DNA from: Yponomeuta sedellus | Lineage: Eukaryota > Arthropoda > Insecta > Lepidoptera > Yponomeutidae | DNA length: 64,000 nt | Assembly (NCBI GenBank): GCA_934045075.1 | Contig: OW203724.1 | Location: 17,971,143-18,035,142 of the forward strand | Reading direction: 5' to 3' | Shown here: one piece after another, positions 42,800 through 54,172 of the stretch | Position numbering within the stretch: position 1 is the first letter of the stretch | Layout: each line of letters starts with the position of its first letter | Notes under the pieces: model-generated | Database searches by the model: none | Told to the model about the DNA's origin: nothing | The model's input: only the letters and a program-made list of their open reading frames with translations | Translations under genes and position numbers: made by a program

Positions 42800-43925
42800 C
42801 GGCCAATTGGCGTTGACTGTTCTAACAGCGTACTCACTAAGCCCGTACGTCTGGCGCACCCTGGGCAACAATCAGCGAATCTCTACAACCTGATTTACCT
42901 TGCTATATTTCTATGCTTTTTAAGCATGCTTTCCGCACAGGTAGAATACAATACAGACGCCTAAAGCGTACATCAGTAAAGGTAGGCAATTTTTTCGGGT
43001 TTCCGCGGTGGACGAGGGTGGTAATAAAATTTATTTTCTATCGCTCTCTGAGAGAAGACCTGTGAATTTAGTTTATTTGTATCTTCTTCATGCTATATTA
43101 TGTAGTCCACTGCTGATTGGCAAATCCTTTAACCACGATAGCTTGCCACCGGCACGCTAAGACGAAGAGTAAACCAGCAGAAACAAAGAACAACAACCAT
43201 CGGTAGACTACAATCCTTTCTCAGAGCAGTTTTTCTATTGTTATTCAGGTTTACTTCCAACATTTCCCAGCTCATACATAAACAAGGGATTTAAATTGAC
43301 GAATGGAAGCAATAAATTGGGCTCCCACCGCTCATTTGGCGGCCCCGCGCGCCCGCCCCTGCTCAGGTGAAATGGAAATTAATTATGCCTAAGTAAAAAT
43401 GCTTTCAGGCACATCCTCGAAGATGTTTTGCAAGTTATCTGGGATGGGTTGGGATTCTTTTAGTTTCAAGTTTTGGGGGAGATATTTGGTTAGAATTTTT
43501 GTGTACACTACAAATCACTTAATAAGTTCACAGAGCGAGCTTATCTCGACTTGTGTCTAGCCATATCGAAGCTACCAACAAATTTATTTCCGATGACAAC
43601 CAAGACTGAATAGTTAATTTATTTGTCGGATAGGCAGAGCGTATAACTTCTATTGTGTATAGTGGAGTGTACAATTGACGACTTAGACTGTAAATATAGT
43701 TATTTTTTATCGGAAAGGCATGTCGTTTAATTTCCACTGTGTACAGTGAATCACTTGTCAAGTTCTAGTTCCAAACTAAGATACCCTGTGGAAATATACC
43801 CAGGCAATCTGTACAGCCAATAGTACGGCAGCGAATAGTGTGAATCAGACCCAACACTTCTGGTATAGTGATCAGAAGTGATACCGGTAGAGTAACAAGG
43901 CAACATATGACCAACATCACTTTAA
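42800..43925. other. No recognised gene
   Basis: Contains the inverted partner (42850-42886) of the block at 10903 and an RTE-tail remnant (43085-43115, ctatattatgtagtccactg). Rest not recognised. Confidence 0.4.
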
Positions 43926-44300
43926 GAGCGGTTTCGCACTAGGTCCGATCCGAATCTGTAAAAATACGAGTCTAGAAATCTGGGACCTGATTCGGACATT
44001 GCTTACGCACTAGTACGATCTCTGATCTAAATGCAAGCAGTTCAGGGGGTAAATCCAAGCTGTCCCATAAACATGGTTAGTTTCCACTCGTGGGGTAACA
44101 TGATGCAAACATGCGCTGCCACACAGAACGTCAATAAATAATCTTATCCGAAATGGAGATTGTCGGTTGACGAAGAGACATCGGATGTCGGAAGCTGGAT
44201 CTAGTGCGTAAACCACAGTAGAAATAGTTCTACGACTACTTCGGACCATATTTTCACGGACTCTGATCGGATTCAGATCGGACGTAGTGCGAAATCGCTT
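43926..44300. mobile_element. 375-bp PIF/Harbinger-like MITE
   Basis: Inverted ends GAGCGGTTTCGCACTAGGTC and AAGCGATTTCGCACTACGTC, with pairing continuing through CGATC.GAATC. TAA flanks both sides (43923-43925 and 44301-44303). No coding capacity. Confidence 0.85.
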
Positions 44301-44651
44301 TAAGACTAAAAATACACCTGTTCAAACAACTCCAATTCCAATATCAATTAATTCAAATCCATTATCGAATGTTTTTACATTATAACAGCTGTCTACCTCT
44401 ATTCAATTAGCCTTACAACTGAACACATCGCAAACCGCTCAGTAATTTACTTAGTGAGGCGGGAAACTGAACGTAGCTGTAGTTAGCAGCAGCCAGTAAA
44501 GTTCGACTTGGGCTCGGCAACGATGCGGCGCGCGGCAGTGGTGTAGCCAGCCACCGCAAACCAATGGCACGCTAACACGGCACAGGATGGTATCCAGTAA
44601 CATTGCCAGGGCCGCATTTCATAAAACTATAATTCATACAGTCTATTAATA

Positions 44652-45030
44652 ACTAGTTGACCCGGCGAACTTGATACCACCTAACAGTCGATTTTTTGAT
44701 TTTTTTCCGAAAGAACCATACTCGTACTTGAAGTACGAGTATGGTTCTCTAATATTCTGGAATATTCTAAAAAAAGAATTACCGAAATCGGTTTAGCTGA
44801 TCTCAAGATTTGCGCTGACCACCACATTTAGCGATTCATTTTTATGTTATAGACTAGCTGACCCAACGAACTTCGTCCCGCCTAACAGTCGATTCTTTTT
44901 TTTCCCTCCGTAAGAACCATCCTCGCACTTTAAGGAATATTCTAAAAAAATAATTAGCGAAATCGGTTCAGCTGCTCTCGAGATTTGCGCTCACCAACAC
45001 ATTCAGCGATTATTTTTTATATTATAGATA
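44652..45030. repeat. Two adjacent copies of a 'ctagctgacccggcgaactt' repeat
   Basis: Copies at 44652-44860 and 44861-45030 share gttgacccggcgaactt/agctgacccaacgaacttcg, cctaacagtcgatt, ggaatattctaaaaaa, gaaatcggttYagctg and gagatttgcgctSacca blocks. Both end attttt(a)tRttataga. The first copy has a perfect palindrome the second lacks. Confidence 0.75.
44712..44748. repeat. Perfect palindrome, 18-bp arms
   Basis: agaaccatactcgtactt, one G, then its exact inverse. The sister copy at about 44920 has agaaccatcctcgcactt without the inverse arm. Confidence 0.9.
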
Positions 45031-45039
45031 TGACAATTG

Positions 45040-45305
45040 ATATCAACCCTTGTATGTCCCCACTGCTGGGGCACGGATCTCTTCCATCGCAGGAAGGTTA
45101 GGCAATACTCCACCAAGGGGGTGGGGGTCCAGGTTGGTGGAGGATTGTAAGGCAGTAGCAGCGCTTACTGTCAGAAGTTATCAAGCCGCCCATAAGGCCT
45201 CTGACATAGCTTAACGACTACAAATTACATGACAGCCGGCAACAACGGAAAAATTCCATTACCGGTTGTCACGGGAAGGTCACCCTTCCCGCACCTGACC
45301 GCCAT
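45040..45305 (-). mobile_element. 5S-headed SINE, tail type A
   Basis: Starts tatcaacccttgtatgtccc then cactgctggggcacgg; body with a deletion of the cgaagcacgg part (near 45246); ends gtcacgggaaggtcaccctt, cccgcacctgaccgcc, which is the 5S box C region reversed. Confidence 0.8.
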
Positions 45306-45386
45306 GTTTTTCCCACAGTAAAAGTTTCATTCTTCTTTTTAAATACGATCTCATTACTTTATGAGTAGTTATTCGTGCCCTACAAT

Positions 45387-45660
45387 TAGTTAGTTAGTTA
45401 CACCTGAGATTTCCGCACTTAGCCTCATAGTTGGGCCATTGTACGTAGTAAGCGCTGAGGTACGCTAACACCTCAGACACTAGGGTTTCCTTACGATGTT
45501 TTTCCTTCACCGTCAGCGAGAAGTATTGCTACTATAATTTCACAAATGTACATAACTTAGAAAACAAAGTCATTGGTACATGCCGGGGTTCGAACCCACG
45601 ACCTCCCGATTGAGAAGCCGGAGTTCTACACCGCTCCGCTACCACCGCTCCGCTCGTGCC
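45387..45660 (-). mobile_element. tRNA-headed SINE with LINE-type TAAC tail
   Basis: On the reverse strand: tRNA-like head with B-box gggttcgaacccc (45583-45600), body catgtaccaatgactttg and gtgaaggaaaaacatcgt, then ctacgtacaatggcccaact, gaggctaagtgcggaaatct and TAAC repeats. The tail is nearly identical to 33319-33382. The head has a partial internal duplication (gcggagcggtg twice). Confidence 0.85.
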
Positions 45661-46244
45661 CTACGTAATCGAATAAATTTAGTAGGTTACAGAATATTAC
45701 TTATAATCCTACTTTTGAACTTTATTAGTTACCTAGCTAATATTTTATTGAAACTGAATAAGAATGTACAAACATTTACTTAAATACGAAAAATGTTAAT
45801 GCAACAAAACTTCTTTTATAAGATAATCATGCTTGCAATAATTTGTATGATTTTGCCACATAACTGATTGAGTCTTAAATTCATCCAGTCTTAAACCTAT
45901 CCGTCGTTCGTTTATCGGATCAAGACTCAAAGATAGTTTCTATAAAATCCCTTTATGCGGTCCTGCCTGCCTAGGCTGACCGAGACTCAGCTAGATGCGC
46001 ATTTGCATACCCGGACACTTTCTTGCGCCCCTCGAAAACTTGGCGACGATTTCGTCGTCAACTAATTACAGACCCGCAGAATGCTCACACTTGTAAACTT
46101 AATTAAAGTCTGGCCAACCAGGCGTTCAGAAAATTACGAACACCAATGTTTGCAAGTTTGCGGAATAAATGGGTCGAGACGAGACAACTGAAATGGTACT
46201 TGTGATGTGGTTTCGTTTTGGTTTCTTTGATGTAGACATAAAAT
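45661..46244. other. No recognised feature
   Basis: No supported gene or repeat. Confidence 0.4.
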
Positions 46245-46465
46245 TCCATGAGTATCACATCACACTAAGATTATAAAGGCGAAAGTTTGTGAGTGTATTT
46301 TTCTTAAGTACTTCATGACGTCTAAACGGCTGGAGAGATTTTAATACATTTTGCTATGGAGTTAGCTGACACCCTGGATTAACACATAATACGTTTTACT
46401 GCGGGATAATATCATATTCCCATGAAACAATTGATAAACCGCGGGTAACACCGCGGGGCACAGTT
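46245..46465 (+). repeat. Dispersed repeat of Helitron-like type
   Basis: cacactaagattataaaggc, gaaagtttgtgagtgt, ggctggagagattttaatac, ctggattaacacata, ending cgcgggtaacaccgcggggc. This is a very common lepidopteran repeat form; assignment to Helitrons is from memory and unsure. Confidence 0.5.
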
Positions 46466-47780
46466 CTTCATAGAATTAACTGTGCAATTGATGGACTTAT
46501 TGGTACATTTTTGTAAAAAAATACATACATTAGGTACTTTGTAACCAAGTAGTGTGTGCGCGTGTAAGGGTCGACAATAATCGAAATTCCTAATAGACAG
46601 ATAGCAGCAAACCTCTTTCGTATGTAACTAATGAAAAATGCTCTGTGAGTGAGGTACAATGGACCAAACTGCTAGCAACCCTTTTCGTTCAATACTCGCA
46701 CTTACGGCTCATAGGACAAGAGCTAACTTGTCACTGAATGCTTTCCTCTGATACGCGAATGAAATGTTTGACATGGACGGGGCGCGACGCTCAAGCGTGA
46801 CGTAGGAAATGTACAAGCGTCTGAACGGAGGACTGGCAGGGTACAAATTATTGCAATATTGCAGTTTCCGCCAGACGGGTCCATCTTCCACCGTTGCACT
46901 AGAGCCCCTAATACGACCAGCATAGCAGCTAGTTTCCACCCGCCAGGAGCTAAAGTCGCAATAACTGCATACACGTTAGGATTTTCCATTTTTTCCAATG
47001 ACTATCGGCTTAAATTGCCTCTGCTAACCGTTCGTGTTCCAGAGTCGAGACATGCAATGAAAATTATTGCTCCAAACGAAATGCTCCGAGTGAAAATACC
47101 TTACCAAGTGATTTGTGCCACCGAAATTCTCTACTTCATTTTAATATAGCAGCATCGTTGATTTGTAGCGTGATATTTCCAGAAAATTAAGTTCTCATTT
47201 CGCGCCAGGCACTTGCTCTCCCCAACTGATAAATAATACAGCAAAGTCGTTGTCAAAGATAAATCTTCATTTCTTAGCTTCCTCGCGATTGGTGTCTTAT
47301 AAATGTTTATTCGACAGCAATCTGGTAGTCTGCCAAAGCATCTATCAATAACACTGCTTCTTAATCCGGCGTATTCTAAAAAATCAATTGATTTAATATG
47401 TGACTTCCATAAGTTGTAAAATAATAATCGCAGAATAATTTAAACTTTTTGCATTTATTGTGTAATATATATACATACAGAGCATTTTCACTCTTAGACT
47501 GTAAACAAATATTCAATATTCATCGCAATCGTAGCAACAATAATTAAAATTTATTGCAATGTTTGCCATCAGAAGTGAGTTCCCACTCGCAAACAGAGAT
47601 AAAAAACCCATTAACTAGATGATTACCTGCGTCTGCTAGGCAATCTTACTTTACTATGTCAATTGACGAGGTGACCGCTCAAACGCTGTAGTGCAATGGA
47701 CAAATTATTTTACAAGGTTTCCTAACCTAACTACTATTTAGTTGAAAAGCTTCAAAACACATCATCATACGTACATACAG
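46466..47780. other. No recognised gene
   Basis: 46740-47150 is somewhat GC-richer with frames on both strands but no domain. Nothing else supported. Confidence 0.4.
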
Positions 47781-48014
47781 ACATACATACATACATACAT
47801 ACATACATACATACATACATACATACATACATACATACATACATACATACATACATACATACATACATACATACATACATACATACATACATACATACAT
47901 ACATACATACATACATACATACATACATACATACATACATACATACATACATACATACATACATACATACATACATACATACATACATACATACATACAT
48001 ACATACATACATAC
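47781..48014. repeat. (ACAT)n microsatellite, about 58 units
   Basis: Uninterrupted 234-bp tract, preceded by gtacatacag. Followed at once by the same element that follows the tract at 1140-1351. Confidence 0.98.
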
Positions 48015-48160
48015 GCCTGTATCCCAGAGGGGTAGGCAGAGACCAGGGACTGCCACCTGCCACGATCCTGACGGATCACTTTCGCTTCATCAACGTTCAT
48101 AAGTAGTTGCATGCACGCACGCCGGTTTCGGGTACTTTTTATCTTCCCCTTTGCTAATAC
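48015..48160 (+). repeat. Microsatellite-linked element, copy 2
   Basis: cgcctgtatcccagaggggt, agagaccagggactgccacc, gccacgatcctgacggatca, gttgcatgcacgcacgccgg and cccctttgctaa match copy 1 closely. Confidence 0.8.
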
Positions 48161-48182
48161 ATCCCCTAACACATCCGCTAAC

Positions 48183-48298
48183 ACATCATCATCAACCCAT
48201 TATGTCCCCACCGAGGGGCACGGGTCTCTTCCCTAAGGAAGGTCCTACCTATGGCCTATCCCACACTCCACTACGGGGGCCAAGTCCGGATTGGTCTA
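48183..48298 (-). mobile_element. 5S-SINE 3' fragment, tail type B
   Basis: catcatcatcaacccattat then gtccccaccgaggggcacgg; stops at ccaagtccggattggt. Confidence 0.75.
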
Positions 48299-48369
48299 AA
48301 CACATAATGATAATTAATTATTTATTTATTAATAATTTCTAAGTTTCCATAAGTTGCTGAGTGTCTAAG

Positions 48370-48495
48370 GTGTTCAAATACCTCAGTGGTTGAAATAGCC
48401 AATCCGCGGTGGGCACGCGTGATAATTAAGCCCCAACTCTCTCTCTGAGACAAGGCCTGTGCCCTGCATTGGGATGTTCATAGGCTAGATATAAA
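48370..48495 (+). mobile_element. SINE body fragment
   Basis: gccaatccgcggtgggcacg, gtgataattaagcccc, gagacaaggcctgtgccctg, cattgggatgttcatagg. It shows the uninterrupted site into which the MITE at 9074 inserted. Confidence 0.75.
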
Positions 48496-49604
48496 AATGT
48501 TAACGAAAGATTGTCACATCTAATTGTCTCTAAATTGGAAGAGTAAGTTGCAAGCGCGGCCTCTTTTTTTATTACATTCCTTTAAAAGGAGGCCAATGAG
48601 ACGAGATAAATAATGTAAACAAAGTTTCAGGGGTTCAAAACATTTTTATTTAAATAAATTATAGTTATACAAATTTCGGATTCCCTATTCTAATAGCTGT
48701 CGTCTGTATTAGTCAAACATGATTCACCGGAAGAGTCATAGGCTGTCTATAGGCGCCAGGCTGTGATTCCATAATTACTATCAACAACTAATTACAATAA
48801 CAGCAAAAATCAACAAAAAACTAACAGTAACGGATTAAATAAACATAGTAAATACGGAAACGAAACTTCGAATGCAATCTAAACAGGAATGAACTATTAT
48901 AGTTCACACAATGCCGGATGACACCAAAAGTTGACAACTGCCGTACTGAAAGTTTTCCTGTACCACGAAATACGCAATGACAGCTGTCGTCGATCAAATG
49001 ACGCCATTACCGCATACGTGTGACAAGGACAGAAATAAGAATCGCTCACTATCGCAATGTAACTCAGTAACGGTCCGTTTGTTTACATTCTTTATCTCCT
49101 CTCATTGGCCTTCCTTTACACATGCGTATTTTAAAATTTATGTGTGCCCCGTAGAGGGACGTATATAGGCCAAATAGAAAAAAAGAAGCCATATCTCTAA
49201 CATAATTTTCAATTTTATTCTGATTCACGTTTGAAAATTAACAATCAAGTTATAGGTTAATTGCTCTAAGCAATAAGGCCGCCAATTGTACTGTATCTTA
49301 GTAATTATTTTTTGTTTCTTTTTTCCTGTTGTACAATAAAGAATATTCTTATCTTATTCATATCTTACGAAAGTTCTAAATTATTGTAGACCTTTTTATT
49401 GATTAAATTAATTCATGAGTCTATATTCGTAATTTTCTCATGTTTTTAAATTCTGTTATTATTTGTATGATTAAGTACCTAATATTTATGGTAATTTTAA
49501 TTTCAATTATATTTTATTATGTAGGTTCTGTGGATACATCCAACTCCATATTATTTCATGCTCATTACGTAATCTGCTGAAAATAGCTCTGTGTTTATAT
49601 TCTT
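48496..49604. other. No recognised gene
   Basis: A LINE-like tail (tgtacaataaagaatattct, tatcttattc) is visible near 49330-49365. The rest is not recognised. Confidence 0.4.
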
Positions 49605-49805
49605 TTTAATGCACTACTAACCCGTGCTAAGGACAATTTTAAAAACCTATTTAGAGGCTAAAAAATTCACCCATGCCAGAATTCGAACCCGCGACCTCGG
49701 GCTATCCGTGCCAGCGCTCTTTCCAACTGAGCCAATGGGCGACTCACCGGCATCAGTGAAATTTGGAACCTCTTTACAATATTCTCTGTATTACGTACAG
49801 GCAGC
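49605..49805 (-). repeat. Single partial copy of the 308-bp tRNA-like unit
   Basis: gcactactaacccgtgctaa, cacccatgccagaattcgaa, gctatccgtgccagcgctct, gccaatgggcgactcac and tattacgtacaggcag. About 200 of 308 bp present. In reverse its tRNA-like part has an anticodon-stem pair CTGGC/GCCCG, diverged from the array. Confidence 0.8.
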
Positions 49806-49879
49806 TCTGTGTTGATCTCTCATTCACAACATTTACCTAAGCTGAGCAAACTCTTTTTTATCATATATTTTTTATGTAG

Positions 49880-49965
49880 CATACAAACGTCGCACTGCGG
49901 GGCACAGGCCCTCTGTCAGAGACAGAGTACGGGTTTAATTACCACGCGTGCCCACCGCGGATCTT
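49880..49965 (-). mobile_element. SINE body fragment
   Basis: ctgcggggcacaggccctct, then gtttaattaccacgcgtgcc and caccgcgga: reverse complement of the body at 9005 and 48370. Confidence 0.7.
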
Positions 49966-51133
49966 ATTTCTTTTCTTTATTATATTTCAAATTGTAATTA
50001 ATGTTATTATTTTATTCATCAATTCTTGTATGGTATCAGGCGTTACTTTGATTTTTAGCGGAATTTAGCAAAGTGATTTTCACATTTTAATGGCATTAAT
50101 GCTTGAAAATTAAATTAATACAAAAAAATATTTTGAATTTTTCTGTGTAATGTGTTTTTCTATCTGAAATAAGCTACTTCAATTCCAATAAAAGAAAATC
50201 GTAAGACTTCCATATTTAAATTCCAATACACTCAAAACACCACCTAAATCTACATCAACCTCTACTCTTAGCACTCTCTAAATCAGCTATGAAACGGAAT
50301 CACCTCAGACACACAATTTGGCATGCCTATTCGTTCCTAGTGGTCGGCGTCAGGTCGGCTAATCCGAGCAATTTGTGCGCGGCAACGGCGTGTCATTGAG
50401 ATTCACATGTGCCATCCACTGCAATGCAACCTATTAATTAGTCGTCGTGAACACCCGTAACCATGAAGCCCTCGAGGTAGAGATCTTGGTTATGGGTCAT
50501 CTCGGCCCTTATCAGTTTTACATAGGGCCGAGTTTCCACCTTCAAAATTTTGCGCTTCATAAATGTATAGCAGCCAGTAGCAAATCATTGTATCATAGAG
50601 AAGAAGTGCATTTAACTACGGCTTTCGTAAGGTGCACTACACATAACTTAAGTCAGGATCCACTTACTGTGTGTGTGTGTGGGAGTAGTCTATGTTTGTA
50701 TATTTTATGCAAGTTTATATGCATAAAAACTCATACTAGCTTATTAAAATTATGTTTGTAAACAGACATTCCGAAAATATCAATCTAAAAAAATTAAAAC
50801 CAAGTTAAATTTTTAAGGAAACGTTTCGGGATTAGCGCAGTTCAGATTTAACACAGGTATTTTGAATTTTTCTCTAATATTCTATACCGACATTACTCAA
50901 TAGGTCCTAGTTGACCTGTTGGAGTTTTTTTTCCATTTTTTCTCCAAAATCATCTAGATTTTGAAATGGACACCTAGTTTGAATTATAACGTTCATTAAG
51001 CCGCAGTTTATGCGCTACTTTGAATAAAACCTTTTCATTCATTCATGACTAATAGCAAATTTCGAAGGTCAACCTAGATTCCAAACTCTCAGTTGCACGT
51101 AATTGGAAGTACCCGGTTCTTTTAACACAGTAC
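49966..51133. other. No recognised gene
   Basis: Unique-looking; short frames without support. Confidence 0.4.
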
Positions 51134-51478
51134 GAAAGAGCGGTAGTACACCTCAATCGGGAGGTCGTGGGTTCAAATCCCAGCATGTACCAATGCTAAG
51201 TTACGTACATTTGTGATGTTATAGTACAAATACAACTCGCTAACCGTGAAGGAAGGCATCGTGAGGGAACCTGAGTGTCAACAAGTAACCCAACGCTTGA
51301 AATTGCCAATTGACGGTGGGCAGGCGTGTTAATTAATTTTCAATTATTTAATTAATAATATTGGGAAGACTAGCAGCACATAACAAAGAATAAAGATAAT
51401 AGATATAAGCTTGCTACATACAACGGCCCAACTATGAGGCCAAGTGCAGAAATCTTAGATCTAACTAACACACTACGA
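51134..51478 (+). mobile_element. tRNA-headed SINE with LINE-type tail
   Basis: Worn head (gcggtagtacacctcaatcg, gtgggttcaaatcccagc), then catgtaccaatgctaagtta, gtgaaggaaggcatcgtgag, gccaattgacggtgggcagg, and the end gctacatacaacggcccaac, gaggccaagtgcagaaatct, ctaactaac. This copy shows head, both body parts and tail together, so the SINE fragments at 9005, 48370 and 49880 belong to the same composite family. Confidence 0.8.
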
Positions 51479-53640
51479 TGCATATACTTAAGTCACGTAC
51501 ATACGGATCGTTTCAGAAATAACCTATAGAACTTAAGCGGGTTCATCTACTCGTCAATATAAATAACTTTTGGTCCCGTAGACCTACTCTGAAATCCCGC
51601 GAAAATATCTGAATGTATCATTCTGGTAATTGTAATGACAAACTGAAAAACACCTTGTCTTTGGGGACCAGATTGTGTTTGGGAACACGATAAATAATTT
51701 TTTTGCATTAAACTACAAAGATATTATTTATAAAAACTCGAAAAACGCTGATTAAAATAGTCCGTATTGGAGATTTAACAATGATAAAAAGATAACTAAA
51801 GATTAAATGAACTGTCTATAAGCAATGCTTCAGAGGAATCGCGTTTTTATAAATGTTACAATTAGAATTCGTTACAATTCTACAGTCTCTAGATATACTC
51901 GATATTTGTTTCGCGTTAGCTTTAAAGACCATAGCTTTAAATACCTTTAAATATGTTATAACATAATGTTAATGCTGCATTCTAACATTTATTTTCGATA
52001 TTCACAGTCCGTGTAATATATAACAGCGAAAGTCGATTTTCATCTGACAAACCTCGCAACATTACGTTTAATAATAGCGGCTGCCTACAGTCCATATATT
52101 TTTATTTGTTTTCCATTTCACAAATGCCAGTTTCATTATTTGCGCCAGTAATGAATGAGCGAGAAATGCAATCCTCCATTTCATTTCAATTTCAATGCGG
52201 CGTTGTGTATTTTGTATTCAACTTCTAGGTAACGATGTCGTGTCGGTAAAGCTTTGTCACACTATAATGATAGTTTTGTACATGATCAATGGCCTTTTGA
52301 TGTTTTTAATTTAATGTACCACAGCATGATCTAAGTAAATATTTACTCAAATAAGTAAACTCTACCTAGTGAATTAAAAAAAGAGTCTTCATCGTGATCA
52401 TCTCCAGCCGGTGTCAGTCCACTGCTGGGCGTAGTAAGTATCGTATCCAATAACGTTCATTATATAGTTAGTACGGCAGATACGTAGTGGTAGCGCAATG
52501 TATATCCTTCACCGCACTTACCACTAGCTACTTCACTTGCGCTACACAGAGGTTTCTCAATAGATGATGGTGAAGGATTTATCTGAAATCACCAATCTAA
52601 TGCAGATGTATATCTGCATTGGATTGGCGATTAATGGCGATTTCAATTGCCCGCTATAACACATTCGTAAAGAGATGGAGAGACGAGGCGAATTTTTAGT
52701 CAAATTATCTTTGAATTGTAGGTGATTTAGCGATATAAATGGTATTGCGCCAAACACACAAGAAAAGCTACATCGGCGATAGGATGGAAATCATCAATTA
52801 ACTAGCGCCAATTCATTAACAATCGAATCTCTCCTGGCTCAAAGCACCCTTCTAGCCCCCGTGTCAGTAGCAATTGATTAGGTTGACTATACCCTCGTCC
52901 TACACCCACTGCATAATTTTGCTGATGTCTAGCTATTGTTGGGAAAGCGCAATGGGTTGGCTAACCTGGTTAACTCACATCAGTCAGCTCCAACAATTTC
53001 GATTCCGATTTCAGTCAACAGCTGCTCAAAGTTTTGTCGACCGTGATCTAATTAAAGTGGAAACATGTAATAGTTGGTGTGCCGTCGACTTTAGATACAT
53101 ACCAACATTAATTATCAATTATAATAATACGCACAGTTATTAGTTTTAAAAGTAATTAATAGCACTGTGTAAGAAAGTTAATATCGTATTCATACGTGCG
53201 CTGCCTCGCTATTAAATGGAAATGTTTACTAACAGAACATTTTTTTATAGTAGAAAAAAAATTGGGCAAATGCAGTTCCACTACGAAGTTGTTTAAAAAC
53301 TCGAACCTTTCAAAATCCAATCGGCTGTATTGGTAAATTCAAAATTTGATCCAGTCTAAGCGTAAGTCGTCTGGAGTTGGATGTTTCGGGAAGATTCCCA
53401 AGAGATCAATAAACTAAAAACATTAAAGTTCTGGGACCATGTCGCGGTATTGAAAATGAGGAACTTTTTCTAAAGCAAACGTACATAGCTCAAGATTTCC
53501 CATCACAAGAACTAGCCCAAGCGCGCGCCGCGCCGCAAAGAAAACTGTGTCAGCGCAGCACATATGTACGTACGATCGCGTCATTTGACGTAATCTCGGC
53601 GCAACTGTTACTAGGTTCAAGGGGAACCGGCCGGCAGCAC
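51479..53640. other. No recognised gene; upstream region of the host gene
   Basis: Short RTE-tail remnant at 52400-52432 (-) (ccggtgtcagtccactgctg). Near 52585-52650 is a local inverted repeat (ggtgatttcagat region, atgcagatgtatatctgcat). GC rises toward 53500-53860. No ORF supported. Confidence 0.4.
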
Positions 53641-53675
53641 TATTTATAGAGGCAGGCGTCTATTCAGCAGTTCGC
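53641..53675 (+). promoter_or_regulatory. Putative core promoter of the 54-kb gene
   Basis: TATTTATA at 53641-53648 followed about 25-28 bases later by initiator-like tTCAGcAGTTC (A at 53666 or 53669). The arrangement matches an arthropod TATA plus initiator promoter and lies about 500 bp before the ATG at 54173 on the same strand. Confidence 0.5.
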
Positions 53676-54172
53676 TCTTAGTGCAGAGATGACCGTAGAC
53701 GCGAGCGGCCACCAACCACCGCGACCCTCGCAGCGTGCCGCCCGCAAGAAAAGCTGCAGGGAAAAAGAAACCTGGAGCTCGTGCTAGAATGTAGAGTGGA
53801 GTAGCGCAACATGCTAAGTCATTAGTCGGCGGCGCAAGTGGCAGTGATGCACGCAAGTTATGCAATCTCATCCACACCACCTGCGGTCTAACAATTCTGT
53901 AATAACTTAACGCCATGCAGAAGTGACCGCGTGCGCTTACTCCAGTGCCAATTATAAACCGACTCCGTTGTGTGTTTTCGCGTGTGTTAGCAATAACAAA
54001 ATTGACATTGGGGCTATTTCGAAGTGAATGCCGTGGGATTATCGCGTTTTGGCCGCGAGCCAAAATTTACAAGGAACAGCTGACGGTAAACAAACAAATT
54101 AACTCATAGTGATGCAACAAAGTTTTGAGGTTTTGCTCTCGTAAATGTAAAGTGACAGTGAATTGTTGAAAT

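Noticed and set aside
46859..47149. 96-residue frame and its reverse-strand partners
   Set aside because: Frames open on both strands without any family signature.
53644..54063. Reverse-strand 139-residue frame over the promoter region
   Set aside because: Overlaps the 5' UTR of the forward gene, no domain, no splice or promoter support.
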